Source: Xenopus tropicalis
Lineage: Eukaryota > Chordata > Amphibia > Anura > Pipidae
Direction: 5' to 3'
Length of the DNA: 64,000 nucleotides
Assembly: GCF_000004195.4 (NCBI RefSeq)
Contig: NC_030677.2
Location: forward strand, 62,874,222-62,938,221
Shown one piece after another: positions 23,074-34,526 of the stretch. The notes below the pieces were generated by a model, which saw only the letters and a program-made list of their open reading frames with translations, was not told where the DNA came from and made no database searches. Each line of letters begins with the position of its first letter. Positions within the stretch are counted from its first letter, which is position 1. A program made the translations under genes and the position numbers.

Positions 23074-26000
23074 CATAGTGAATACTGTGCCTGTTTAATC
23101 ATTGTCAGGATAGTACTGGTGGCTGGGTTGTGTTAAAACTGGTAGAGCATGTGCTGAGATTGGGGAGGCTGCTATGGTCCCCTACAGCTCAGCATGATGA
23201 CATGGCAGGGATAGATGGCAACCTATGCAGGAAAGATTGTGTTTGGAGAAACCTTCTGGATAGCCATGTAAATTTATTGTGCCTGATAAGATCTGATTAC
23301 AGATCACATGTAGCATACAGTATAAGAAGAAATGTCATTTTATTTTTATAACAATCAAAAATAATACTAATATGCTATCATTTTATAAAATTTCAATGAT
23401 AACATTCTAAATTATAAAAGAAATCCTTGCCTCTTATGGCTGACATATGAAGCAACATAATTCTATCAATGGAAGTTAAATCACCAGCTTTACCCTTGTA
23501 CTTAAATCTCTTCAAGTCGTTTGCAATTATATGCAGGTCAGAGAGCGTTTCAGGTTACAGTATCAGGGTACATTTTCACATTGCTCAGACATTATTCTTA
23601 TTTATTAATTTTTTACTTTGCAGAATACCACTGCATGCATCATAATCATCCAGACAAACCAATCAGGCAGCTAGCTGGTCAACATGCATAATATTTTACT
23701 TGCCAGTATACCCTAGCAGCTGTTAAGGACAGCAAAATGTACAGATGCAGCTGATTTTCAGAGAACATAATGTACCCATTTTTAGCTTCTCTTTCTGTAT
23801 GTGCCTGGATCTGATTCAGGATTTGGAACCTGGATTTTTTTCAAAAGATCCAAAATAAAAACTGCACAATAATCAATTGTAGTAAAACTGAATATTGTTT
23901 TCTTATCCATATGATACACAGAGAACACCATAACATGAGTCATTTCTATTCTTGTTCGGTGTGATACTTGCATATGGAAATCCTGCATGTGTTAAAAATA
24001 TGCAGAAGAATAATAAGAAAAAGAACATGGTGTTAATATTGTAATAAATCACTTGCTTAGGGAGATAATGTGGAACACTGCAGCACCTTAACTAATTTAA
24101 ATACACAAATTAAACAACATGCTTGGGTAAAGTTGGATTTGAAAAATCCACTGCTGCTGTAAGATTGTATTAGTGATTACCACATTGGCTGCTTTGACAG
24201 TTACAGTAAGTGATAACTGCCTTCTACTTTCCTCCAAAGTACTATTGATCTTCAGAGTGGAGAACCCTGACCTTACTGTAATGTGTGAAGTCAATCAAAG
24301 GACAGGTCTTCAAGCAGTACACATTCCACTTGCAATGATATGTTGTGAAACTCTGCTGTGGGAATAGGCATATCTGTCACAGTAAAGTACAGCTATTGCA
24401 AGAGCTGCTAACCTTTAAACCCTCGGCGTAATAAAAGCGAAAAAAGCTGAGGGGGAAAAAAGATTTAAATGACCTTTAGAGCCTTTCATTACAGAAAACA
24501 ATCCATTTGAAATATTCAAAAATATTGTTCTGTACATTTATTAAAAAAATGAAAATAGATATGCGTGTACATGTTTAATGTTTAGATTTTCAGATGAAAT
24601 TATCATGTAATCTAAGAGAACATTTGTGTTCATCAGGTTGGATAATGTTGTCTATTTGTCTTTGTGTTTGTAATTGTGTCTGTACCAGACATCCTGTTAT
24701 AGCTTAAGCAGTATGAAGATAAACATTTTCCCCAAAAATCTCCCCATAATTGGTGATATGATTATCTAGTATTGTACATAGGCATTCTCTCAAGATTTCA
24801 TCCTAAATTACCCTTGAGCAAAGCCCTTCCAGAAATTGCTTTGTTCCCATAGTTTGGAAACCACTGCTTCAAAATACAGGAGGTTCAGAGTGGAAGGTTT
24901 ATTGCAACTATCCTGGGACTATCCTGGGAACCATCTGAGCTCAGTTCATTCTATCACTAGTACAGACTAAATAGGAATTTTTAGTCCTTATTTTACCTGT
25001 TTGAGCTATTTACTAACTAAAATGTTTTTAGAGCACCTTTGCAACAGTAGTAACTTGGCTTTAGTTATATAAGGAAATTACAAAAACGTTAGGTCAAACC
25101 TATACTCAAATATTACCAACCTATTTCATAAGTCATCAATATATCAAATTTGCGGCATGTTGCTTCCCATCTAAATTAAGTTGAACTGCAGTTGATCCGG
25201 CTAGGTCCTTCTCTAAGGAATATGTTGACTCGCTTCATTTTCCAATGATGTAAATGGAAATACTGGAAAGTGAGAGTTTGATCACCAGAAAGCAGCACCT
25301 TTACATACCTATGCCCATACCTGTCTGTGGAAAAAGAATGAGCTTTATACTTTAGGCCTATGTAATGTCCCGTAGCATGTTATTTCTTAGAATAAAAAGT
25401 GGATCACAGTAAGGTCTTCCTTAAAACAATTTGTTTATTGATTATAAGCTCAGGTATCCTCAAATCAAGAGCTCTTGGCAGGTACAAATTTTGAAAGGCA
25501 GTGGGACAGTAGTACTTTAAGATATGGGTTTTTACACCCAAAAGAGGAGATGGATAGCAGACTCTGCATTACACAAACTGAAGCGGAAACCTTTTTTTTC
25601 ATGTTTAAAAGCAATCACCTTTTCTTTTAGTAAGGAGAAAGTTGAACAGTTTTAGTAGATATAATAAAGTATCAAATAAAAAATTACTCTGTAAACTGAA
25701 GTTTATGGCTCTTGGAAACGAACCTGGATAGAAAATGGGCTAGGAAAATGGATTTCATGCAGCATGTAGAAATGTATGTGTTTATTTCAAGGTTGTACAC
25801 TGGGACCACTTTAGTCGTCACTTAAAAACAAAGTAGCTACAAAGAAATGTTGCATGCTGATTTTACTCTTTAATGGCATACTGACTGTATTTCATGCCTG
25901 GGACCAGTTATCCTTGGAAAGACATTTCTGCACCACACTTTCCTAAGCATATTGCATCGGTGTTTACTTGCATAGGAGAATTATTTCTTTTAATACTGTA

Positions 26001-26111
26001 GGTATCCTTTCAGTATAATTATTTATAGTTAATCACAGAGGGGAAAAGAACCTAGGTGTAAGTGCACAAAGTATTCTTAGTAGTAGTCTTAGTAGAAGCA
26101 AGATATTGTCT
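23074..26111. other. Long stretch without recognised genes
   Basis: AT-rich. A + strand open segment at 24,173-24,367 has no recognised domain. 25,365-25,500 resembles no element I know. Nothing else supported. Confidence 0.45.
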
Positions 26112-26115
26112 TTAA

Positions 26116-26243
26116 AGGAGAAGGAAAGGTTATCACTCACTTAAGCTTTTTATGCTGTCACACACAAAATACACAGGTTTGAGATTAGCATTTAGACCAA
26201 TGGTATTCCATGTGATGGTACAGAAGGAAAAGTTATCCATAGA
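26116..26243. mobile_element. T2/Kolobok-type MITE, left-end fragment
   Basis: TTAA at 26,112-26,115 followed by aggagaaggaaaggttatc, a typical T2 start in Xenopus. The other end was not found and the hAT MITE at 26,244 interrupts the sequence. Confidence 0.55.
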
Positions 26244-26685
26244 TAGTGATTAGCGAATCTGTCCCGTTTTGCTTCACCATAAATATAGATTGTGAGCTCT
26301 ACGGGGCAGGGACCTCCATCCTCTTGTGTCTTTGACTCTTAACTTATTGCAACTGTAACTGTATCTTGTATTTATTTGTATTTATTGTTGTACTTTGTAT
26401 TTATCTATTATCTTATTAACCCCCTGTTTGTATTAATGTATTCTACTGTACAGCGCTGCGTACATAAGTAGCGCTTTATAATTAAAAATATACATACATA
26501 CATACACACATACACAAAAATTCACAAAGCTACAAGGGAATTTGTGAAACGGCAAAAAAATTGTGGGACGCATTTATATAGTGGTTTTTTTTTTTTGACT
26601 GGAGTTTCGCGAAACAATTCGCCAATGGCGAAGTGCAGAAATTCCCTACAAATTCATGCTTGCCGAAAAAATTTGCTCATTTCTA
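26244..26685. mobile_element. hAT MITE, TAGTGATGAGC family, interrupted by L2 tail
   Basis: Starts tagtgattagcgaatctgtc and ends aaatttgctcatttcta. Flanks tccataga and tcctaaga agree at 6 of 8 positions. The middle (26,285-26,516) is a foreign insertion: an L2-like 3' tail. After the insertion the MITE resumes with caaaaattcacaaagctac, so the order of events is clear. Confidence 0.75.
26285..26516 (+). mobile_element. L2/CR1-like 3' tail inserted in a hAT MITE
   Basis: Only the last ~230 bases of the 5,908-type element: agattgtgagctctacgggg, cagcgctgcgtacataagta, gcgctttataattaaaaata, then an (ATAC)n tail. Non-coding, strongly 5'-truncated. Confidence 0.8.
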
Positions 26686-26699
26686 TCCTAAGAATGTAT

Positions 26700-27580
26700 C
26701 ATTAGTTGTTTAGATGGTTTTCATTTTTTTAATGTTTATTGTATTATTTTTATTGTTTCACGTATGGCTCTTGATGATTGAGTGGGAAAGATTCGTGTTG
26801 TTTGTGTTAATTATGAAGTTCCTCCTGACTGTGGGGATGATGGGGGAAATATTAAAGCCTGAGGAGCTAATGAAAATTAAGATTTTCCTTTACAAATATC
26901 AAGGTGTTATGGTGCAAACCATAGATGTAAACCATATTGCTTTCTTTATTGTTAATACAAGTGTTTGATCCTAAAACACATTTTAACATTACAGCCTAAC
27001 ATTTTTTAGATACCAGTATGACTAAAGTATACTGTAAACATTGTCTGGTTACCTAAATACAGATATCACTATTTATATTAGCATCAGAAAAAATTATCAT
27101 TGTAATATAAAAATTCAGGCTTATGACTGAACGGACTGACTATTTTAGTATGCTGGGTGTTGGAAGTCGGATACTGCTGCCTGAGGCTCCACATAGTTAA
27201 ATTTGAATATACTGCCATACACAGTTGATGCTGGAACAGGTGGAGTGACAGGGGCCATGAGAGGAAGATAAAGAAGGACCAGGAAGCAGGCGAGTGTGTG
27301 TGTGTGTGGGGGGGGGGTTGATGGGAGTAGTTTGGGCAAGAGAGAGGGAAGTAGGAAAGTAGGGAGTATAAATGAGAAGACAGGAAGTGAGGTCATTACC
27401 TCATCAAAAAAGTAGACAGCCAGGCAACTTTCCACCTGCCCACAGCTAATGGTGGGGTGGGGCTGCCCTAGTGAGTACTCAAAAATGGGGGGAGATAAAA
27501 GCATGGTACAGGTGCTTTGGTAGGGGCAGGTCTGGGGCCTTGGTGAGCAAATGGGCACAGTAGCAGTTAAGAGGAGGACC
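26700..27580. other. Unassigned, with GT/GA-rich part
   Basis: 26,714-26,968 is open on + but has no recognised domain. 27,137-27,560 is purine-rich (ggaagtaggaaagtagggag) with a (GT)n tract at 27,293-27,310 and a G run. It may be a retroelement remnant but I cannot classify it. Confidence 0.35.
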
Positions 27581-27584
27581 CTAA

Positions 27585-27771
27585 TGGTTATATTTATCAT
27601 GCTGCGCAAAAAGTTGAGTAAAGCATTACTGGTGATGTTGACCAGGGCAACCAATCAATAATTAGATTTCAACAGTTAGAAAACCAAAGCAAAGCATCTG
27701 ATTGGCTGTTATGAGCAACATCACCAGTAATGGTTTACTCCACTTTTTACACAGCATGATAAATGTACCCC
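27585..27771. mobile_element. Palindromic MITE with TAA flanks
   Basis: Two arms of about 85 bases in inverted orientation: tatttatcatgctgcgcaaa...gcattactggtgatgttg on the left and catcaccagtaatggtttac...acagcatgataaatgtacccc on the right. TAA occurs on both sides (27,582-27,584 and 27,772-27,774). Its terminal word (tttat-atgctgtgtaaaa) is shared with the 53,285 element. Superfamily uncertain. Confidence 0.65.
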
Positions 27772-27774
27772 TAA

Positions 27775-30077
27775 GTCGCTTAGTACAGATTTTGTTCAAA
27801 TTATTAATGTTAATGTATTGCAGTTATGCAGCCTTCAGCAGCGAATGTTTACAGAGACATGTTCAGCTATGCTACTGTGTAAAATGTAAATCAACTGTTG
27901 GAATAACAAAGTTGTTTTAAAATGTCATGTGTATAGCTAATAAACTGCAGACTTTACACCCAGAAAAGTGTAGATGTTATTATTTGGGGTAAAAGGGTTT
28001 GTTGAAGACTGATATTGCAATCTCCCCTGGGCATTGCCTCTGGAGCCAATGATTATAGCTTTCAAATGCACAAATAATAGGTACTTATTACTAGTTTTCA
28101 GTTGTCTGTAAATAAACAAAAAGGATCTTAGATTTTTAATTTATAGCTGTATGAAATTCCCATTAATTTGCTTACCATAATGTTTATTGTTAGATTTTTC
28201 TCTGTTTTCTTATTTTGCAGGGACTATTTCATATACTCTGTGTCTTTATGATATTTTAATAGTAAAATTATTTAATCATTTGCCTTTTTTTCCTGGTTTC
28301 CAAGCTGATAGTGCATTTTTTTGTATTTGGATTGAACTATTGCTGTAGCATTTAGCTTGCAAAATTATGTGCATATTAGCATAAACCCATGCTTAACATT
28401 TATTCTATAGCCCCCTAGATGGAAGTCAAGTTAGTTTAGAAGGTCAGAAGAATATCATTTTTAAATGTTAGTGCCATACATCTGTAGCTCTTGAGGATTT
28501 TATATAAATTATAGACTTATTTTTTAAGCAAAATGTCTCAATGAATAGAAACAAATATGAATGTTTTATTACTTCCAAGGACATTGAGTGTTTTTGATTT
28601 ACAACTGCTTTTTTTTAATTTGTTAAATAACTTGTTAAAAATACAAATTATATTATATATGTTTGTATTTTAAACATGTATTGTTAACTTGACTTGTGGG
28701 ATTACCACTAGTGTGTCTTAACAGTATGAAAATGTAAATATATGCTCTTTAGCTCAAACTGTAAGTGATCATGGATGAGGCAATAATGTATCTCAAGTCC
28801 TATGATATTTAATGAACCATATACTCTACTACCTCCTGCATCCTAGCTATGTACAGCGTGACACAGGGAATACCAAGGGAAAAGGTTATTATGCACTTGC
28901 AAACTGCAAATTGGAGAGCTTTAGGTTAGAGAGCAAAACCAGACTCACATATGTGAAAAAGAATGGGGTCCAAATGACTATTGTTAACAATTTTAATAAT
29001 GCTGTTCCACTTCACAACCTCCAGGTTACTCACCCCTTTAGTCATCAGCATTTATAGCTCAAATTTTTCTCTTCCATGTCCTATAAGAAAAGGGCATGAG
29101 CGTTCCAATTTAACCCTTTCATTATGCTCAGCCTACAGGATGGGGATAAGCAAGCTTTAATGTTTGGCTAAATAACCCCCTTACCACCACAATCTGTCTC
29201 TGGCATCTTGGTTGAATCAATCAGGGATTATGGATCACTTTAAGATTTGAAAACTATGAAAATATACCAAATCCCTTAGGCTATGAGCAGCTCCATTTAT
29301 CTGCACTGAAAAGTACAGTTGCCACCTTCTTCTGCTAAAAAATATACTGTTTTCTTTGTTTATCTACATTCTAGATGTAATTATATGATAGCAAACACAC
29401 AATATGCATGGATTTGGTGCCCCTAGGGTTTGACATGCAGTCATGGATCCACCACATCTACTAGAGGCAGGGGTTTTGCCACTCCCCTAAGTTTCTTAAA
29501 AGTTGCTTCCTCCATTTATTACTTATATCTGCCTAAATGATCATCAGTCTCACCATATACTGTATATATAGTTTTCTGCTGTGTTAATAAGAGGCAATGA
29601 ACCCAGCTACCCGTGGATTATAATTAACATACAAATGCATTATTTCAGCATAGATTGTATGTCCAATAGCCCATTTTGTAGAGTTTGTATCTGGTGAAAA
29701 ATTAGTAAAAAAAAAAGGAAATCCAGAAGAAGACCATTAGTAACATCATGTATGTCAAATGCTGCACTCTTCTATTGCTATATGCCATACATCATGATGA
29801 ATTGATTGCACATAATGCTAGGTGTTGCTGGCTTCAGAAAGACAACTAAAATATTAGTGGAGTATTCAGATTACCTTTGTATATATTTACATGTTTAATA
29901 AACAAGCTGCGCCATTTCACTCAAGATATCACATGTGGTTTGGCTTGTTATTCTAAAGAAGGTGGGGGGGGAATTGGTGTTGGTGGGAGGGGCCCCTCAG
30001 ATTGAAGCTGCCCCTGTCATGACTTTCCTGCCTTCTGGTGTCTTCTTTTCTTTATCTCTCAACCAATTCATAGGCTT
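27775..30077. other. Long stretch without recognised genes
   Basis: AT-rich unique sequence. A + strand open segment at 28,812-29,057 ends in a stop but lacks any domain I recognise. No RNA genes noticed. Confidence 0.45.
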
Positions 30078-30080
30078 TTA

Positions 30081-30408
30081 GGCTGATGCCACACCAGGCG
30101 TAGGGCTGATTTTTTTGGCAAGCGGAAAAACGCTTGCCGAAAATTCAGCCCTACGCCTGCTACTTGTGCCTGCACCCGAATGAATGGGATACGCTCGGGT
30201 GCAGGCACATGTAGCCGATATACGCATGAAAACGCGTGAGAATGCAAAGTCTCGTGTTTTCATGCGTATATCGGCTACATGTGCCTGCACCCGAGCGTAT
30301 CCCATCCATTCGGGTGCAGGCACAAGTAGCAGGCGTAGGGCTGAATTTTTGGCAAGCGTTTTTCCGCTTGCCGAAAAAATCAGCCCTACACCTGGTGTGG
30401 CATTAGCC
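30081..30408. mobile_element. PIF/Harbinger-type 328-bp near-perfect palindrome
   Basis: Flanked by TTA at 30,078-30,080 and 30,409-30,411. The ends are ggctgatgccacaccaggcg and its near-complement at the right. Almost the whole element is one inverted repeat of about 150 bases per arm. It contains smaller hairpins (ggcaagcggaaaaacgcttgcc) and the word tgcacccgaatgaatggg. Only a core of about 25 bases (cgtgagaatgcaaagtctcg) is asymmetric. A TWA duplication fits PIF/Harbinger. Frames read from it on both strands give nearly the same peptide because of the symmetry. Confidence 0.85.
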
Positions 30409-30411
30409 TTA

Positions 30412-32154
30412 CTGACAAAACTGTGAAAACAGTAGGAAAAAAGTTTCACATGAATAAACTCTCAAAGTAAAAAAAAAAACCAAACAAAAACCTATTTTGT
30501 TAGTTATTGTTCTTCTTTATTCTAAGTTACTCTTTTCATTTAGAAAATCATATAAAAATAAATATCTGTTGTGTTTTCAACAAATTATTTTATTCAGTTG
30601 TTATTTGGAACAAATCATTCTATTTTGAAGCCTATTATTTCAACCCATCAGTTATTCAAGATAAAAGTCGACAAGGTGAATATTACTGCTGAATTGTGTA
30701 ATAACCTGTTTAAAATTTATGGCATATTACAGTGTTTTGTATTTCTTTATTCACTTTTCTGTGGGTTTGGAAGGTTTGAGGCAGCGGCAAAATTAATTGA
30801 GGTTTAGCATAATCTGAGGATGAAACAAGCTGGATTTCATTATTTGGAAGTAGGTTGGCTGTAGCTTCTTTTTGTCCATTTGCAGATGATGTCTCTGGAA
30901 AGAAAAATGTTTTAATTTTATTTTGTTTCCTGAACACAATTGGAAAGCAGAGAGATGAATATGAAACAGGCTCAGAGAAAACACTAACAGTTAATTGATA
31001 TTGATACATCCCTGCTCAGCAGCATAGCATAAAAATAAAATTAAATTCACAAGAGCATAAAAAGACCTGCAGATGCATTAGCATAAGCAACACAGAGGAA
31101 CAGAAATGATCAACTTTCATTATTTTCTCATTTTTCTATGTTATACCCAATCAGTGTTGTTCTCTTGTTTTATATTTGTTCTGTCATTTAATTCAGTTTT
31201 ATAATTTAACTGCAAATCTACCTATGCTATCCTTTCTGACCTTGCCCTAGACTAAATTTGTCAGGAAGTTTTGCAGTGCTCCATTGCTAAGCACAAAAAC
31301 ACACCACGGCATCATTTATTCACATTTTTTCAATCTATGGTAGCAGTATAATTAGGGAAAAATATGCACAGACAATAAAAAAAATTGATTGATTTGAAAG
31401 CTGCCTGCAACAATTTGCGAAGCATGCAAAACAGCTGAAACAGTGCAGTAAACATTTCTGGACAATGCAATATTTGGAGATTATCAGTTAATTTACCTTT
31501 TATTCATGGGTTATGGCTGCCCATTCTAAAAACTGAAGCTCAGTTCAGGTACATTAGCCTCTGTATCTGTGTTTGTGCGGCTTTTTTTCTGTGTGTTCTA
31601 GTTTCCACCCAGTCTGTACATTTAGTGCTACATTAAATTATTTCTAAACAAAATGCTTTGCTAAAGGGTCCCGCACAACACAGAAACCCCTAGTATTCCT
31701 ATAACTGTAATCTGTTCCTTCAAAAAGTATAAATAAATACCATTTTTATATGCTGAAATCCAGCTGCAAAACTGTTCTTCTCTTTCTGCATCATTTGAAA
31801 TCCTGGCAGGGGAGGAGGGACTAAATTGTAACAGCTTCTCCACAGCTTAAAGACATCATGCAGGAACCCCATAACTTACAATGCATTACTTGTGATGTCC
31901 CTGTCCTTATTGACATCAAGTATGCAGGGAATTATGGGATTTTTGAGTCTCCAAGTAGTCAGCAGATCAGAAGAACCTGGGGGCAGGCTTAGGTAACTGT
32001 TCCAAACCATATTATTACATAAACAATGGGTTCCAGGGTTCCAATAAGTAATAAAATGAAATTAAAAAACTGGTGTTCATTTTTTTCTTGGCCTTTCATA
32101 AATTGTCTTTTTAGCCAGCATTTAGATCTGATGAAAGGAATACACTCTGTGAAT
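30412..32154. other. Unassigned sequence
   Basis: AT-rich; overlapping short frames around 30,500-31,000 on both strands lack domains. No repeat ends recognised. Confidence 0.45.
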
Positions 32155-32159
32155 AAATT

Positions 32160-32235
32160 AACTAGAAGACCCCTTATCTGGAAACCCCCAGGTTCCAAGC
32201 ATTTTGGATAATGGGTCCCATACCTGTATATCTAG
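32160..32235. mobile_element. Fragment of TA-type MITE
   Basis: ccccttatctggaaaccccc, aggttccaagcattttgg and ataatgggtcccatacctgt make one end of the 419-family element. Confidence 0.65.
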
Positions 32236-32267
32236 CTTTTTTATGAGTATTCATATAAATACACAAC

Positions 32268-32308
32268 AATATACAATATATATATATACAATATATATAA
32301 TATATTGT
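32268..32308. repeat. TA-rich microsatellite
   Basis: acaatatatatatatacaat-type run. Confidence 0.75.
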
Positions 32309-32520
32309 CATCATCCCTGTGTTCTGCTCAATAAGGATGCACAAAGACACACTCAATTTGAAAACAAACGAACTGCATTATTCTAAAGACCTTAATACCA
32401 ACTAGTGTGATGCAATATAGGGTAAAAATATGACATTCTTTGGAATATGATACTTTTTTGAGAACACATTTATCATGAAGCACTAATGCTTACCATGCCA
32501 AAAAACTACTCCAAGCTTAA

Positions 32521-33099
32521 AGGACAAGTAAAGCCTATATTTGCCTACAATGTATATCAGTTGGACACGTCTCCCCCACCCAAATGGCATCATTTGTACT
32601 GCATATATCCCCTCCGCTTGCCAGCACCATCACATTTTCCTAAAGCAAATAGCAGCTTTCATCTGGTGGCCATTTTTCCTCTGATACATAATCAGATACA
32701 TTTAAATCTGCAAACAGCCTACACACACACAGACCCTTATTCAGCATACATTTCATCAAGAATACAGGCTCACACAGGCACAACTGTCTTTGATAAAAGT
32801 TCTGCTAGAAGTGAGTTTCTATGGGAACCAGCAATGCCATCTCTTCACTGGCTGCTAGACTGGAGGGTGTGTTTAGTAATCTGAGCTTAGAACAACTGAG
32901 CATGCCCACAATCCAGAAGTCAAAACAAATGCCTGAGGGAGGGGGCTGAGTGGGTTACAGGAGGAGAAGGAAATCTAAATGATTACGGAGATGCCGCAGC
33001 CTTACTATTAACCTCTGGACAACCAGTGTGGCAGGTATTGAAAAACTTCAAAGAGGCTGTTCACTGATTACATTTTTGTGTGTGGGGTTTACATGTCCT
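32521..33099. mobile_element. T2/Kolobok-type MITE (AGGACAAGTAAA end)
   Basis: TTAA flanks at 32,517-32,520 and 33,100-33,103. The left end aggacaagtaaagcc and the complement of the right end aggacatgtaaac form the inverted repeat. 579 bp. An open frame of 132 codons at 32,486-32,884 crosses the element's left end and has no domain, so I treat it as non-coding. Confidence 0.75.
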
Positions 33100-33103
33100 T
33101 TAA

Positions 33104-34526
33104 GTCTACTAAAACACAAAAAAGAAGAGGGACATTTAGATTTCTCTTGATATGCCAATGAGAACCCAACACATTTTATTAACTGAGTGCAACAAAAACC
33201 CAACAACCACTAAATATCTGCTGTATTCTGATCAATGTCATTAAAAGTCATGTTTATTTTCCTGAAAACCAAGTGTATGTATGACCATGTTGCACTGACC
33301 AGGGTTTTCCCATATGACAAAATTCAATTAGAATTTTGGAGCTGAATAAAGTAGTCTCTCTTTTATATGGAGGTATCACCAGTGTCTGGAAAGATAATTT
33401 CTCTGGAGTAACACAGTCTGATGGTTTATTTTGTTCTTCTGCTCTGTGCACTTGCACCCAATAACTACATATAAATGCATGCACTAGAAAGTATCTGCAG
33501 AAATGCAGACATCATTTATTCATTTCTACCTATAAGCTTTGTTCTTCGAATATATAGAATATATGTTTTAAATAACTGTATTCATTTCTGTGATTCTTGG
33601 TCTCCTATGGTAACAAAAAATGATATAAATATTGATTTACAATACATTATATTACCATGTAGTTGTTAACATTGCCCCTTTCTGAAGAACAATGCCTTTA
33701 TTATCTCAGTTTGTGCCATCTGCCATGTAACAAGTTCAGTGCAGAACAACAAAACAGCCCAACCTCATTCTCCTTGAAACACAATTATGCTTTTGTGCTC
33801 ACTAAAACTCACCTCACATAATGTGTATTGAATTAACGGAGATATAAACGCATATAACATTTTGTACTATGAGATACTGAGGAAATTCACCTCAAATGAT
33901 ACTTATCACATTCAACATTCAGATATGTATAAACATATAGCAATAGGACCTGTGCTTTAACTTTTAATTCATTCACTTTCAGTACTTCAGACTGTATTTA
34001 TTCTAAAGCTTGTCCTGTGTTATTGTCTTGTGTTATCTTCCTCCATAATTATTCTGTCACCCAGTTAGTGTTTAGCTATTTCCATTTGCCCAAAACAGAC
34101 ATTCCCCCTAGAGTACCCCATATTCCAGCATACAGACAGCCTTTTCTTATCTCACTAAATATGTGATAGTATTTACACGTGATTTTTATTGGTTTCAATA
34201 CCTCTCCAAATAACCATAAGTAATAGAACGTATGTGAACATTTGAACCTGATTATATGCACCAATACAAACCTCTCCTACAGAAGAGACAAAACTTCCAC
34301 TAGGAGTGAGAAGAGCACACTGAGCTTCTGGTATGATATTTATACAATATATTATATATATATAGGAACTGTATTTAAATTAGTAAGCAGTACACCTCTT
34401 TGTCTAAAAAAATCTTTTATTCTTTTTTTTTTTTAGTTCTTTTTTTTAGGGTATGCAAATTTAAAGAAATTGCTAATTTAATGCTTTAACCAATATCAAT
34501 GAATATATAGTTATGTTGGGTTGAAA
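33104..34526. other. Unassigned AT-rich sequence
   Basis: No genes recognised; a TA run near 34,345-34,365 and a T run near 34,420-34,447. Confidence 0.45.

Noticed and set aside
27145..27654. 169-codon minus-strand frame, the longest in the window
   Set aside because: It reads through purine-rich low-complexity sequence and a GT tract and overlaps the edge of a palindromic MITE; Pro/Thr/Leu-rich peptide without a domain.
30078..30449. 123-codon minus frame and its plus-strand twin
   Set aside because: The element is a palindrome, so both strands give the same peptide; it is a MITE, not a gene.
32486..32884. 132-codon plus-strand frame
   Set aside because: It crosses the left boundary of a TTAA-flanked MITE and has no domain.
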